NCBI GenBank assembly: GCA_963850535.1
Contig: CAWKMC010000003.1
Location: 182,175 to 246,174, forward strand
Direction of reading: 5' to 3'
Source: JAMXLO01 sp963850535
GTDB taxonomy: Bacteria > Pseudomonadota > Alphaproteobacteria > Acetobacterales > Acetobacteraceae
Length of the DNA stretch: 64,000 nucleotides
Below, one piece after another: positions 17,304 through 27,192 of this stretch. The notes beneath the pieces are model-generated. The model was given only the letters and a program-made list of their open reading frames with translations. It had not been told where the DNA came from and did not search any database. The position numbers and the translations under genes are program-made. The number at the start of each line of letters is the position of its first letter. Position 1 is the first letter of the stretch.

Positions 17304-18743
17304 ATGAACATCTCGCGACGCCAAGTTGGCGAACTCGTACTTTGTTTTGTCGAGCTTGTTGCACTTTGTTTGCCAGCCATAATCAACCAATCGCCTATAA
17401 TTTATGCTGACACTCGTGGGTATTATCTAGGAGGCAGGGCCGCTATCGAAAAAATTGTGTCGTTAGTGCAGCCCGAGCAGAGCATAACAATAGACAACAC
17501 GTTGCGCGAGGTACGCGCCGCGCGCTCAGCCTTTTTTGCGCTTTACGAATACATAACGGCAAATTTCGGTACGTTATGGTTGAGCACGGCGATCCAGGGC
17601 GCAATTGTCCTTCTGCTCCTACGCCTGTTCTTTACGAAGCTATGCCCGATGAACCCGCGTTGGCATTTCACCGGTATCGTGCTGTTCCTTGCCCTTTTAA
17701 GCACAGCCTCGTGGACAGTTTCCTACGCAATGCCTGACGTGTTCAACGCCATCCTCGCGCTTGCGATCATTGCCGTGGCTGTATTTTGGGAACGGATCAG
17801 CCATGCCCAGCGGCTCGCACTGATGGTGGTGATCGCCGCCTCCGTGACAATGCACACGACCAATTTAATGACAGCGTGCGGGTTGCTGGCCATCGGAGCA
17901 ATCTTGCGCTGGCGGTTATCGTCATCATTAGCAATGGTCGGCGCGCTCGCCACTGGCATCTTCGCGATGCTTATCGTTGGACGTGTGGGATTCCACGAAT
18001 GGACGATCACACCAATAACACCTCCTTTCCTCACCGCGCGGATCGTCGCGGATGGGCCGGGCAGGCTGTATCTTCGCAGCGAATGCCCGAAGGGTGGTTG
18101 GGTTATGTGCCGGTACCTCGACCGGCTCGATGTGAATTCAGACGATTTTCTCTGGCACGACAATGGCGTCTATTCGGCGCGTGATCTAACGCCGGAAGAT
18201 CGGGCGGCGATCCGCGCCCAAGATAAGCGGCTGTATGTAGCAGTCGCGGTGGCCTATCCTGGGCAATGGCTGCGGACCTTCGTGCTCGACATCACTCACC
18301 AGTTGGGCGACTTTACTCTCAAAGACCATCTCATTCCTTCTTGGGCGACTTACACGCCGACAGAAATGGAGCTTTGGCCGAAGCTCGATGTAAGGTCCGC
18401 AGCAAGCGTCAACGCGTTTCCGGAGGCGAAGCTGGAACGAGTATGGGATGTGGCGCTGTACGCGACAGTGCTGGCGAGCATTCTCTATCTGCTGATACTC
18501 TCGTATCGGCGTGGTCTTACACCTGATCAACGCGACAGCTTTATACTTGCAATGGCTGCAACCTGGCTCGCAGCGCTCGCAGGCCCGCTTTCCGAAGTCA
18601 CGCCTCGATACGAAACACGCGCAATCTGGCTTATCCCGGCTGTTGCCGCGCTGGTCTGTTCGTCCCACCGGGTCCGTCGAATTCGTGCCGAATCACCTGC
18701 GGTTCCCCCCAAAGCGTCTGGTGCTGGCGCTCACCAGCCTTGA
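17304..18743 (+). CDS. polytopic membrane protein of unknown function, GT-C-like topology
   Basis: The protein has 479 residues and about 10 hydrophobic helices. The first loop contains IIYADTRGYYLGG, an acidic motif right after helix 1 that recalls the Asp-containing first loop of GT-C glycosyltransferases; no diagnostic match was found beyond that. ATG 17304 was chosen because gaggagaa precedes it and MNISRRQVGELVLC leads straight into helix 1. Codons look more AT-rich than in neighbours (ATA, TTA and AAT are frequent), consistent with acquired surface-polysaccharide DNA. No function is assigned. Confidence 0.6.
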   Translation: MNISRRQVGELVLCFVELVALCLPAIINQSPIIYADTRGYYLGGRAAIEKIVSLVQPEQSITIDNTLREVRAARSAFFALYEYITANFGTLWLSTAIQGAIVLLLLRLFFTKLCPMNPRWHFTGIVLFLALLSTASWTVSYAMPDVFNAILALAIIAVAVFWERISHAQRLALMVVIAASVTMHTTNLMTACGLLAIGAILRWRLSSSLAMVGALATGIFAMLIVGRVGFHEWTITPITPPFLTARIVADGPGRLYLRSECPKGGWVMCRYLDRLDVNSDDFLWHDNGVYSARDLTPEDRAAIRAQDKRLYVAVAVAYPGQWLRTFVLDITHQLGDFTLKDHLIPSWATYTPTEMELWPKLDVRSAASVNAFPEAKLERVWDVALYATVLASILYLLILSYRRGLTPDQRDSFILAMAATWLAALAGPLSEVTPRYETRAIWLIPAVAALVCSSHRVRRIRAESPAVPPKASGAGAHQP

Positions 18744-18869
18744 CGCCAAGACGCAAAAACTGAGCCTGATGGATTATACGTTGACGCGTTGGCCGGTTGG
18801 TGAGGTATTTGGTGAGCGCCCTGGAGCGAGTGATCTGCGAATGGTGGCCGCCTGATCGACAAGCTGGAG

Positions 18870-19751
18870 ATGCTGCTCGCACTTGCTCGTGAGCAGCATT
18901 TTGGCCGCGCCGCCGATGCCTGTGGCATCACACAACCGACGCTGTCGGCGGGTTTGAAGCAGCTCGAAGAGAGTTTTGGCGTGCTGCTGGTGAATTGGCA
19001 GTCGCGCTTTATCGGCTTCACTCCGGAAGGCCAGCGCGTGCTCGATTGGGCGCGCCGCATTGTCGGCGATGCGCGCGCGATGCACGACGAGATCAGCGCG
19101 CTGAAGCGCGGTCTGGCCGGTCATCTTCGACTGGCGGCGGTGCCCACCGCGCTGCCGATCGTAGCGGAACTGACGACGCCGCTGCGCGAGCGCCATCCCG
19201 ACGTGGTGTTCACCGTGATGTCGCGCAATTCCATCGACGTGCTGACCCAGCTGGAAAACCTCGAGGTCGATGCCGGCCTCACCTACGTCGACAACGAGCC
19301 GCTGGGCCGCGTGCGCTTCGTCCGGCTGTATCATGAGCGCTACCAACTGCTGATCTCGGCCGATGCACCGTTGGGCCGTCGCAAGGACGTGAGCTGGGCC
19401 GAGGTCGGTCGGGTCCCGCTATGCCTGCTGACCCCCGATATGCAGAACCGCCGGATCATCGATCACCGGCTGCGCGCCGGCGGCGTGGAACCGGCGCCGA
19501 CCCTGCAATCCAATTCGATGATCGTGCTGTTCTCGCATGTGCGCACGGGGCGCTGGGCCAGCGTAATGCCAGCCGTATTGGCCGAGACCATGGGATTGGG
19601 AGAGCCGATCCGGTCCGTCCCGATCCGTGACGACGACCCACCGACCATCGGGCTGGTGTATCCGCAGCGTGAGCCGCTCACGCCGCTGACGGCGGCTTTG
19701 GTGACGGAAGCGCACCGACTGGGCCAGGCCCGGGGCGCGGAGCTACGATAG
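18870..19751 (+). CDS. fdsR: LysR-family regulator of the formate dehydrogenase operon
   Basis: The N-terminal winged helix-turn-helix is clear (LLALAREQHFGRAADACG, then ITQPTLSAGLKQLEESFG), and the C-terminal effector domain runs to residue 293. The usual start of this family (MIDKLEML) is encoded six codons upstream as CTG ATC GAC AAG CTG GAG (18852), without ATG, GTG or TTG. Either CTG is used or translation begins at ATG 18870. It is codirectional with fdsG 100 bases downstream; LysR genes at this position are called fdsR and control formate dehydrogenase. The gene name rests on context. Confidence 0.85.
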   Translation: MLLALAREQHFGRAADACGITQPTLSAGLKQLEESFGVLLVNWQSRFIGFTPEGQRVLDWARRIVGDARAMHDEISALKRGLAGHLRLAAVPTALPIVAELTTPLRERHPDVVFTVMSRNSIDVLTQLENLEVDAGLTYVDNEPLGRVRFVRLYHERYQLLISADAPLGRRKDVSWAEVGRVPLCLLTPDMQNRRIIDHRLRAGGVEPAPTLQSNSMIVLFSHVRTGRWASVMPAVLAETMGLGEPIRSVPIRDDDPPTIGLVYPQREPLTPLTAALVTEAHRLGQARGAELR

Positions 19752-19763
19752 AGAATTTCTATC
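19747..19763 (+). promoter_or_regulatory. candidate LysR operator upstream of fdsG
   Basis: GATAGA-GAATT-TCTATC is a perfect 6-bp inverted repeat with a 5-bp centre, and inside it AT-N11-AT gives the T-N11-A LysR box. It overlaps the stop codon of the LysR gene and lies 88 bases before the fdsG start, a normal position for an activator site. A transcription hairpin is the alternative, but no T-run follows. Confidence 0.5.
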
Positions 19764-19850
19764 GGGGGTTCGGCCCCGCTTTCTTGCATTTCCCGGCACG
19801 CGGCCAATTATTGTGTTGAGAACCGCGTTTTTGCCGGGAGGAGTGCCCGC

Positions 19851-20321
19851 GTGGCCAGTTACGAGGCCTGGAGCGAGGCGCGCGGTGCCGAGGTCATCGC
19901 CGCCCATGCCGATCAGCAAGGAGCGACCCTGCCGATCCTGCACGCGCTGCAGGAGGCGTTCGGGTGCGTGCCGGCGCGGGCGGTGCCGATGATCGCCCGC
20001 GCTCTCAACCTGACGCGCGCCGAAGTGCACGGCATCGTCAGCTTCTATCACGATTTCCGTAGCGACCCGCCGGGCCGGCACGTGCTGCGGCTATGCCGGG
20101 CCGAGGCCTGCCAGTCCCTTGGCGCTGATGCGGTGGCGGCCCATGTGCGGCAGCGCCTGGGGGTGGATTGGCATGACACCACGGTGGACGGCGCGGTAAC
20201 GCTGGAGCCGGTGTTCTGTCTCGGGCTTTGTGCCGTGGGCCCCGCCGCAATGCTGGATGGTGCACCGCTGGCACGAATGGACGATGCCAAAATTGATACC
20301 GTGCTGGAGCGAGCACGATGA
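19851..20321 (+). CDS. fdsG: NAD-dependent formate dehydrogenase gamma subunit
   Basis: The 156-residue NuoE-like thioredoxin-fold subunit binds one [2Fe-2S] cluster. Ligands are visible as C-x4-C in LCRAEACQSLG and C-x3-C in VFCLGLCAVGPA. The start is GTG 19851 behind gggaggagtg. FdsG passes electrons with FdsB toward NAD+ in the cytoplasmic formate dehydrogenase. Its stop overlaps the fdsB start by 4 bases (ATGA), a coupled operon. Confidence 0.95.
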   Translation: MASYEAWSEARGAEVIAAHADQQGATLPILHALQEAFGCVPARAVPMIARALNLTRAEVHGIVSFYHDFRSDPPGRHVLRLCRAEACQSLGADAVAAHVRQRLGVDWHDTTVDGAVTLEPVFCLGLCAVGPAAMLDGAPLARMDDAKIDTVLERAR

Positions 20322-21836
20322 GCACGCGGGTTTACGTGCCGCGCGATGCCGCCGCGCTGGCACTTGGCGCCGATGCTGTAGCGTCGCTGCTGAGCCAATC
20401 GGGCGATGTCGAGATCGTGCGGACCGGCTCGCGAGGCCTGTTCTGGCTGGAGCCGATGGTCGAGGTGGGAACCCCGGAGGGCCGCATCGCCTATGGTCCG
20501 GTCACCGTGGCTGACATCGCGGGCCTGCTGGATGCGGGCATGCTGAGCGGTGGGGTCCATCCGTTGCGACTGGGAAGACCCGAGAACTTGCCCTTCCTGG
20601 CGAAGCAGACGCGACTGACATTCGCGCGCTGCGGCATCGTCGATCCGCTGTCGCTTGACGATTATCGCGCGCATGGCGGCCTCAGGGGCCTGGCGCGGGC
20701 CAAAGACATCGGCCCTACGGCCACCATCGAACTGGTGACGCAATCTGGGCTGCGCGGGCGCGGTGGCGCCGGGTTCCCAACCGGCATCAAATGGAAGTCT
20801 GCCGCTGATGCAGTGGGCGAACGCAAGTACATCGTCTGCAATGCGGACGAGGGCGACTCCGGCACCTATGCCGACCGAATGCTGATGGAAGGCGATCCGT
20901 TCGTGCTGATCGAAGGCATGGCGATCGCGGGCTTCGCTGTCGGCGCCAGCAAGGGGTACGTGTATACGCGCTCCGAATACCCGCACGCGACTGCCACCTT
21001 CAACGCCGCGCTCGACATCGCGCGGCGCGCGGGTGTGCTCGGCGATGATTTCGACATAGAGCAGCGGGTGGGCGCCGGCGCCTATATCTGCGGCGAAGAG
21101 ACCTCGCTGCTCGACAGCCTGGAAGGCAAGCGTGGACAGGTGCGCGCCAAGCCGCCGTTGCCGGTGCACAAGGGGCTGTTCGGCGCACCGACCGTGATCA
21201 ACAATTTGGTGTCGCTGGCCAGCGTGCCGGTGATTCTCGACAGAGGGCGCCGAGTTCTATCGCGACATCGGCATGGGTCGTTCGCGCGGAACCATGCCGA
21301 TCCAGCTTGCCGGCAACCTCAAATACGCCGGCCTGTTCGAGTGCGGCTTCGGCATCACACTAGGCGAACTGGTGAATGACATTGGTGGCGGAACGCGGAC
21401 GGGCCGACCGGTGCGGGCGGTGCAGGTTGGCGGTCCGCTCGGCGCCTATTTTCCGCCGGCCCTGTTCGACACGCCGTTCGATTACGAGGCGTTCGCCGCC
21501 AGGGACGGGCTGATCGGTCATGGCGGCGTGGTGGTGTTCGACGACACAGTCGATATGGCCAAGCAGGCGCGCTTCGCGATGGAGTTCTGTGCCGCAGAAT
21601 CCTGTGGCAAGTGCACGCCCTGTCGGATCGGTTCGGTGCGCGGTATGGAGGTTGTTGATCGCATCATCACCGGCGACGAGGTTGAGGCCAACCTCGAGCT
21701 GCTGCGCGATCTCTGCCACACGATGAAGTTCGGTTCGCTGTGCGCGCTGGGCGGGTTCATCCCGTACCCGGTGATGAGCGCACTCGAGCACTGGCCAGAA
21801 GACTTTCACACCATGCGCCGCGAAGCGGCGGAATGA
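20318..21836 (+). pseudogene. fdsB: formate dehydrogenase beta subunit, one-base frameshift
   Basis: The joined product is ~505 residues, normal for FdsB (NuoF-like, with a thioredoxin-like N-terminus). It has the FMN/NADH site GLRGRGGAGFPTGIKW, CNADEGDSGTYADR and GAGAYICGEETSLLDSLEG, and the [4Fe-4S] motif ESCGKCTPCRIG with a later Cys (DLCHTMKFGSLC). The frame breaks at AGAG, 21242-21245, where one surplus base separates VPVILD from GAEFYRDIGMGRSRG. FdsB transfers electrons from the iron-sulfur chain to NAD+. Intact homology on both sides suggests an indel error or a very recent mutation. Confidence 0.93.
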
Positions 21837-21854
21837 CAATTTGATGAGGCACCC

Positions 21855-24694
21855 ATGCCCCTGATACAGGAAATCGACTACGGCACGCCCGCGAGGACGG
21901 CCAAAGACCAGGTCACCCTTACGATCGATGGGCAGCAGGTGACGGTGCCGGCTGGGACTTCGATCATGCGCGCCGCGATGGAAGCCGGCGTTCGCATTCC
22001 GAAGCTTTGCGCGACCGACATGCTGGACAGCTTCGGCAGTTGTCGTGTCTGCCTTGTGGAGATCGAGGGCCGCGCCGGCACGCCGGCCTCCTGTACCACC
22101 CCCGTGGCAAACGACATGAAGGTCTCCACCACGTCCGAGCGCGTCCGCCGGGTGCGGCGCGGCGTCATGGAGCTGTATCTGTCCGATCATCCGCTGGGAC
22201 GGTTTCACCGCTCCCACCGCCGGCAACAGCGAGTTCCAGGAGATAGCCGGCCTGATCGGTGTGCGCGAGGTGCGCTATGGCCAAACTGGCGCCAACCATT
22301 TGCACGCGCCGAGTTGACGCTTCCAATCCGTATTTTCAGTTTGATCCGGCACGTTGCATCGTGTGCTCGCGGTGTGTGCGTGCCTGCGAGGACGTGCAGG
22401 GTACCTACGCGCTGACGGTACAGGGACGCGGCTTTGCCTCGAAGATCGCAGCCGGCATGGATGAACCATTCCTGCAGTCCGAGTGCGTCTCGTGCGGTGC
22501 CTGTGTGCAGGCCTGTCCGACCGGGTCGCTGATCGAGAAGTCAGTGGTCGAGCTCGGTCAGCCGGAGCACTCCGTGGTGACCACCTGCGCGTATTGCGGC
22601 GTCGGCTGCAACTTCAAGGCCGAGATGCAGGGCGACACCGTCGTGCGGATGGTGCCGTGGAAGGACGGCAAGGCCAACCACGGCCATTCCTGCGTCAAGG
22701 GGCGCTTCGCCTGGGGCTACGCCAATCACCAGGATCGCGTACTGAAGCCGATGCTGCGCGACAAGATTGCCGACCCGTGGCGCGAGGTTTCCTGGGAGGA
22801 AGCGATCGGACACGTCGCCTCCCAGTTCAAGCGCATTCAGACTGAGGCTGGGAAGGACGCGATCGGCGTCATCACCTCATCGCGCTGTACCGATGAGGAG
22901 ACCTATCTCGTGCAGAAGCTCGCGCGCCAGGTATTTCGCAACAACAACACCGACACTTGCGCCCGTGTCTGCCATTCGCCGACAGGCTACGGGCTCAGCA
23001 AGACGTTCGGCACCTCGGCTGGCACGCAGGACTTCGATTCGGTCGATGACGCCGACGTCATCATGGTCATTGGTGCCAATCCGACCGACGGACACCCGGT
23101 GTTCGCCTCGCGCATGAAGAAGCGGCTGCGCGAAGGTGCGAAGCTCATCGTTGTCGATCCACGACGCATCGACCTGGTGCGTATGCCGCACGTTGAAGCG
23201 TCCTATCATCTGGCGCTCCGTCCCGGCACAAACGTCGCGGTGCTGACAGCGCTGGCACATGTGATCGTTACCGAAGGTTTGGTCAACGAGGCTTTCGTGC
23301 GCGAGCGTTGTGATACGGATGCCTTCGCTGAATGGTCAGCATTCGTGGCCGAACCGCGTAACAGCCCCGAGGAAGTTGAACGCGCGAGCGGCGTCCCGGC
23401 GCAGGCTCTGCGCCAGGCAGCCCGGCTTTACGCCGCAGCCCGCAACGGTGCAATCTATTACGGACTGGGGGTGACCGAGCATTCGCAGGGCACTACCGCG
23501 GTGATGGCACTGGCAAATCTGGCGATGGCGACCGGCAATATCGGCCGTCGTGGTGTTGGCGTGAACCCGCTGCGCGGCCAGAACAACGTGCAGGGCAGCT
23601 GCGACATGGGTTCCTTCCCGCATGAACTGCCGGGCTATCGCCACATATCGGATCCAGGCGTGCGCGCGATTTATGAGCGCGAGTGGAGTATCGCGCTGGA
23701 TCCGGAGCCAGGCCTGCGTATTCCCAACATGATCGACGCCGCTTTGGATGGCTCGTTCAAGGGCATCTACATCCAGGGCGAGGACATTGTGCAGTCCGAC
23801 CCCGATACGAAGCACATGACCGCGGGGCTCGCAGCAATGGAATGTGTCGTGGTGCACGACCTGTTCCTCAACGAGACGGCAAATTACGCACACGTGTTTC
23901 TGCCGGGTTCGACCTTCCTTGAGAAAGACGGCACGTTCATCAATGCTGAGAGGCGCATCAACCTGGTGCGGAAGGTGATGCAGCCACGTGCGGCCTTGGC
24001 AGACTGGGAGGTGACGCAGGAGATCGCTAAGGCGATGGGCTGCGACTGGAACTACACGCACCCATCGCAGATCATGGACGAAATTGCTCGCACCACGCCG
24101 ACCTTCGCCGGCGTCAGCTTCGACCGGTTAGAGCTCGGTTCGTTGCAGTGGCCGGTGAACGACAAGGCGCCGGAAGGTACGCCCACCATGCACGTGGATG
24201 GCTTCGTACGCGGCAAGGGTAATTTCATCATCACCGAATACGTTCCGACGGACGAAAAGGTGGGACCGCGCTTCCCGTTGCTGCTGACCACCGGGCGCAT
24301 CCTGTCGCAGTACAACGTGGGCGCGCAGACACGCCGCACGGACAACGTCGTTTGGCACCATGAGGACGTACTGGAAATCCATCCGCACGACGCCGAAGAG
24401 CGCGGCGTGCGCGACGGCGATCTGGTGCGGCTGGCATCGCGCTCGGGCGCAACAACGCTGCGCGCGAAGATCACTGATCGCGTGGCACCAGGGGTCGTGT
24501 ATACGACGTTCCACCATCCGGCCACCCAGGCGAACGTGGTCACCAGCGACTACTCCGATTGGGCGACCAATTGCCCTGAATACAAGGTGACCGCGGTGCA
24601 GGTAACACCTAGCAACGGTCCGAGTGACTGGCAGGAGGAGTATCGCGAGCTGACCCAGCGCAGCCGGCGGATCGAGGCCGTGCCAGCGAAATGA
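21855..24694 (+). pseudogene. fdsA: formate dehydrogenase alpha subunit (Mo/W), two one-base frameshifts
   Basis: The joined product is ~945 residues, the usual FdsA length. In order it has an N-terminal [2Fe-2S] ferredoxin domain (CATDMLDSFGSCRVCLVEI), a region where HCxxC cluster ligands are expected, two [4Fe-4S] motifs (CIVCSRCVRACED; CVSCGACVQACPTGSLIEKS), and the Mo-bisPGD domain beginning TTCAYCGVGCNFKAEM. The catalytic Cys is in ARVCHSPTGYG, so this is a Cys, not a selenocysteine, enzyme. Breaks are at GGG 22196-22198 and near 22309-22314; each is repaired by removing one base. In the repaired frame the expected DCxxCxxxGxC motif reads DGFTAPTAGNS, without cysteines. It oxidises formate to CO2. 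fdhD starts inside its stop codon. Confidence 0.93.
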
Positions 24695-25515
24695 GCCTGC
24701 CGGAGCCGGTCCACAGCGTGCTGCGTACCGCCTGGCGCGATGGCGAGGCGACGCGCGGTACGCGTGCCATTCCGGAAGAAACACCGATCGCGCTCAGCTA
24801 CAATCGCGCTGCGTATGCGGTCATGCTGGCAACACCAGCTGATCTGGAAGACTTCGCCGTCGGGTTCAGCCTGACTGAGGGGATCGTGCAGTCGGCGGCG
24901 GAGATCGAAGAGCTGGAAATCGTTGCAGGCGAAGCCGGCATCGAACTGCGGATGTGGCTGTCAGTGGAGAAGGCGGACGCGATGACGCTGCGGCAGCGCC
25001 GCCTCGCCGGACCAAGCGGCTGCGGACTTTGCGGATTGGAAAGCCTGGCTGACGCGGTCCGCACGCCTCCCAAGGTTGCCTTGGGCGCAGGTTTCGCTCC
25101 CGCCGCTATTCATGCGGCGATGGCCGCTCTTTCGCCGGCGCAAAAGCTCAATCAACAGACGCGGGCAGTGCATGCCGCGGCCTTTTGGCATCCGCAGCGC
25201 GGACTGGTCGCGCTGCGTGAGGACGTGGGCAGGCATAATGCACTCGACAAGCTGGCAGGCGCCTTGACGCGCAATGGTGCGGCCGCGACGGATGGATTGC
25301 TGCTGCTGTCGAGCCGGATTTCCGTCGAATTGGTGCAGAAGGCTGCCATGCTGGGTGCACCGGTCGTCGTCGCAGTATCTGCACCCACGGCGCTTGCCGT
25401 GCGGCTTGCGGACGAGGCCGGCATCACGTTGGTCGGCATCGCCCGCGGCGATGGGTTCGAAGTGTTCACCAGTCCCGACCGGATCGCGGCGCAGCAGGTA
25501 CAGCATGTCGCCTGA
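24691..25515 (+). CDS. fdhD: formate dehydrogenase accessory sulfurtransferase FdhD
   Basis: The 274-residue FdhD (FdsC) carries the CxxC-type pair in PSGCGLCGLESL (~108-112) and the signature FAVGFSLTEGIV, REDVGRHNALDKLAGAL and LLLSSRISVELVQKAAMLGA. FdhD moves sulfur from IscS to the Mo-bisPGD cofactor and is required for formate dehydrogenase activity. ATG 24691 overlaps the fdsA stop by 4 bases and the gene overlaps fdsD at its end, so the order is fdsG-B-A-C-D. Confidence 0.95.
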   Translation: MSLPEPVHSVLRTAWRDGEATRGTRAIPEETPIALSYNRAAYAVMLATPADLEDFAVGFSLTEGIVQSAAEIEELEIVAGEAGIELRMWLSVEKADAMTLRQRRLAGPSGCGLCGLESLADAVRTPPKVALGAGFAPAAIHAAMAALSPAQKLNQQTRAVHAAAFWHPQRGLVALREDVGRHNALDKLAGALTRNGAAATDGLLLLSSRISVELVQKAAMLGAPVVVAVSAPTALAVRLADEAGITLVGIARGDGFEVFTSPDRIAAQQVQHVA

Positions 25516-25714
25516 CAAACTCGCCTACATGGCGAACCAGATCGGCAAGTTCTTCGCGCACGAGCCGCACGACAGGGCGGTCGCCTCGATCACCGACCAT
25601 CTGCAAAAGTATTGGGACCCCCGAATGCGCCGCACCATCGTTGCGGAGTACGACTTAGTGAAAGGACGACTGGACCCTTTAGTTCAGGAAGCGGTTGAAA
25701 AACTGCCCAGGTAG
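25505..25714 (+). CDS. fdsD: formate dehydrogenase delta subunit
   Basis: This 69-residue small subunit reads MSPDKLAYMANQIGKFFAHE, then a helix-rich body with DHLQKYWDPRMRR near the middle, typical of FdsD. It overlaps the end of fdhD by 11 bases. FdsD is needed for stable, active FdsGBA complex in Rhodobacter-type enzymes; its precise role is unsettled. Confidence 0.93.
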   Translation: MSPDKLAYMANQIGKFFAHEPHDRAVASITDHLQKYWDPRMRRTIVAEYDLVKGRLDPLVQEAVEKLPR

Positions 25715-25781
25715 TCGTACTGATTCGCTACGCGCGGGCAACAGCGCAATGTTTAAGGCCATAAGTTTCGGGGAGCCGTCC

Positions 25782-27179
25782 ATGAGTTCTACCACTGCGC
25801 AAGCGGCGGTCGGCCTTCTCAATCGCGAGCGGACCATCGCCGGTTTCGGATTTAGTCGCTGGATGGTGCCACCGGCAGCGCTGTGCGTGCATCTATGCAT
25901 CGGCCAGGCTTACGCGTTCAGCGTGTTCAACCTGCCGATGACTCGCCTGATAGGCATTACGCAATCGGCGCCTGACGACTGGAAACTCACCGATCTCGGC
26001 TGGATCTTCAGCATCGCGATCTTCGTTCTCGGTGCATCCGCGGCCTTGCTCGGTCGCTGGGTGGAGGAAGGTGGGCCGCGCCGCGCGATGTTCACCGCCG
26101 GTCTCTGCTGGGCGGGCGGTTTCCTGCTCTCCGCGTTTGCTGTCTATGTCCACAACATCTGGCTGATCTATCTGGGCTACGGTGTACTCGGTGGCTTCGG
26201 CCTGGGTATCGGCTACATCTCGCCGGTCTCAACACTCATCAGATGGTTTCCCGACCGGCCAGGCATGGCGACCGGCATGGCGATCATGGGGTTCGGCGGC
26301 GGCGCATTCATTGCTTCGCCACTATCGGTCTGGCTCATGCGGCTGTTCTCGACGCCGACACATATCGGGGTGGCCGAGACGTTCATTTTCCTCGGCCTGA
26401 TCTATCTATGCTTCATGATGGTTGGCGCGGCCATCGTGCGCCTGCCGCCCCCGGGTTGGCTGCCCCCTGGATACGAGCCGCCGGCCGAGCCGCAAAAGCT
26501 GATTACAACGCGCAACGTGTTCGTTTATCAGGCGCTCAAGACGCCGCAGTTTTGGCTGATCTGGTGGGTGCTGTGCCTGAACGTCACCGCCGGCATAGGC
26601 GTATTGGGTCAGGCCTCTGCTATGAGCCAGGAGATGTTTCCGGGGCGTGTCACTGTGACCGCTGCGGCAGGCTTCGTAGGGCTGATGAGTTTGTTCAACA
26701 TGGGTGGCCGGTTCTTCTGGGCATCGGTGTCAGACTATCTCGGCCGCAAAAACACCTATTTTGTGTTCTTCTTTCTGGGCGTGCTGCTCTACTCACTGGT
26801 TCCTCAGACCGGCGCGGCAAGCAGCGTCGGGCTGTTCGTGCTGTGTTTCTGCGTTATCATCAGCATGTATGGCGGTGGCTTTGCCACCGTACCTGCCTAC
26901 CTGCGCGACATGTTCGGCACCCGCTATGTCGGCGCAATCCACGGGCTGTTGCTCACCGCGTGGTCGATGGCTGGCATCTTTGGCCCTGTGCTGGTGAACT
27001 ACATCCGCGAATACAACATCGAGCATGGTGTCGCGAAAGCGGCGGCCTATAACGTCACGATGTACGTCATGGCCGTTTTGTTGGTCATCGGGTTCTTCTG
27101 CAACCTGCTGATCCGGGAGGTGCACGAGCGACATCACATGCCGCACGAAGAAGCCGACGCAATGGGCATGACAGACTGA
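25782..27179 (+). CDS. OFA-family MFS transporter (oxalate/formate antiporter-like)
   Basis: This is a 465-residue, 12-helix major facilitator of the OFA family: GQAYAFSVFNLPMTRL in helix 1, GWIFSIAIFVLGASAALLG, GYGVLGGFGLGIGYISPVST, WFPDRPGMATGMAIMGFGGG. ATG 25782 was chosen (ggggag upstream; it clears fdsD). Family members exchange oxalate, formate or related carboxylates. The position right after the fds genes supports formate or oxalate flux. The 37-residue protein that follows is its usual partner. Confidence 0.9.
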   Translation: MSSTTAQAAVGLLNRERTIAGFGFSRWMVPPAALCVHLCIGQAYAFSVFNLPMTRLIGITQSAPDDWKLTDLGWIFSIAIFVLGASAALLGRWVEEGGPRRAMFTAGLCWAGGFLLSAFAVYVHNIWLIYLGYGVLGGFGLGIGYISPVSTLIRWFPDRPGMATGMAIMGFGGGAFIASPLSVWLMRLFSTPTHIGVAETFIFLGLIYLCFMMVGAAIVRLPPPGWLPPGYEPPAEPQKLITTRNVFVYQALKTPQFWLIWWVLCLNVTAGIGVLGQASAMSQEMFPGRVTVTAAAGFVGLMSLFNMGGRFFWASVSDYLGRKNTYFVFFFLGVLLYSLVPQTGAASSVGLFVLCFCVIISMYGGGFATVPAYLRDMFGTRYVGAIHGLLLTAWSMAGIFGPVLVNYIREYNIEHGVAKAAAYNVTMYVMAVLLVIGFFCNLLIREVHERHHMPHEEADAMGMTD

Positions 27180-27192
27180 AGGAACAGCTTGC

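Noticed and set aside
20048..21169. 373-codon open frame on the minus strand
   Set aside because: Antisense to fdsG/fdsB with no motif of its own.
21242..22314. Programmed frameshifting in fdsB/fdsA
   Set aside because: The sites are not slippery heptamers, no stem or internal ribosome site follows, and similar one-base breaks occur in unrelated genes, so indel errors are more likely.
22880..23000. Selenocysteine at the formate dehydrogenase active site
   Set aside because: The active-site codon in ARVCHSPTGYG is an ordinary TGC, so this is a Cys enzyme; no in-frame TGA is used there.
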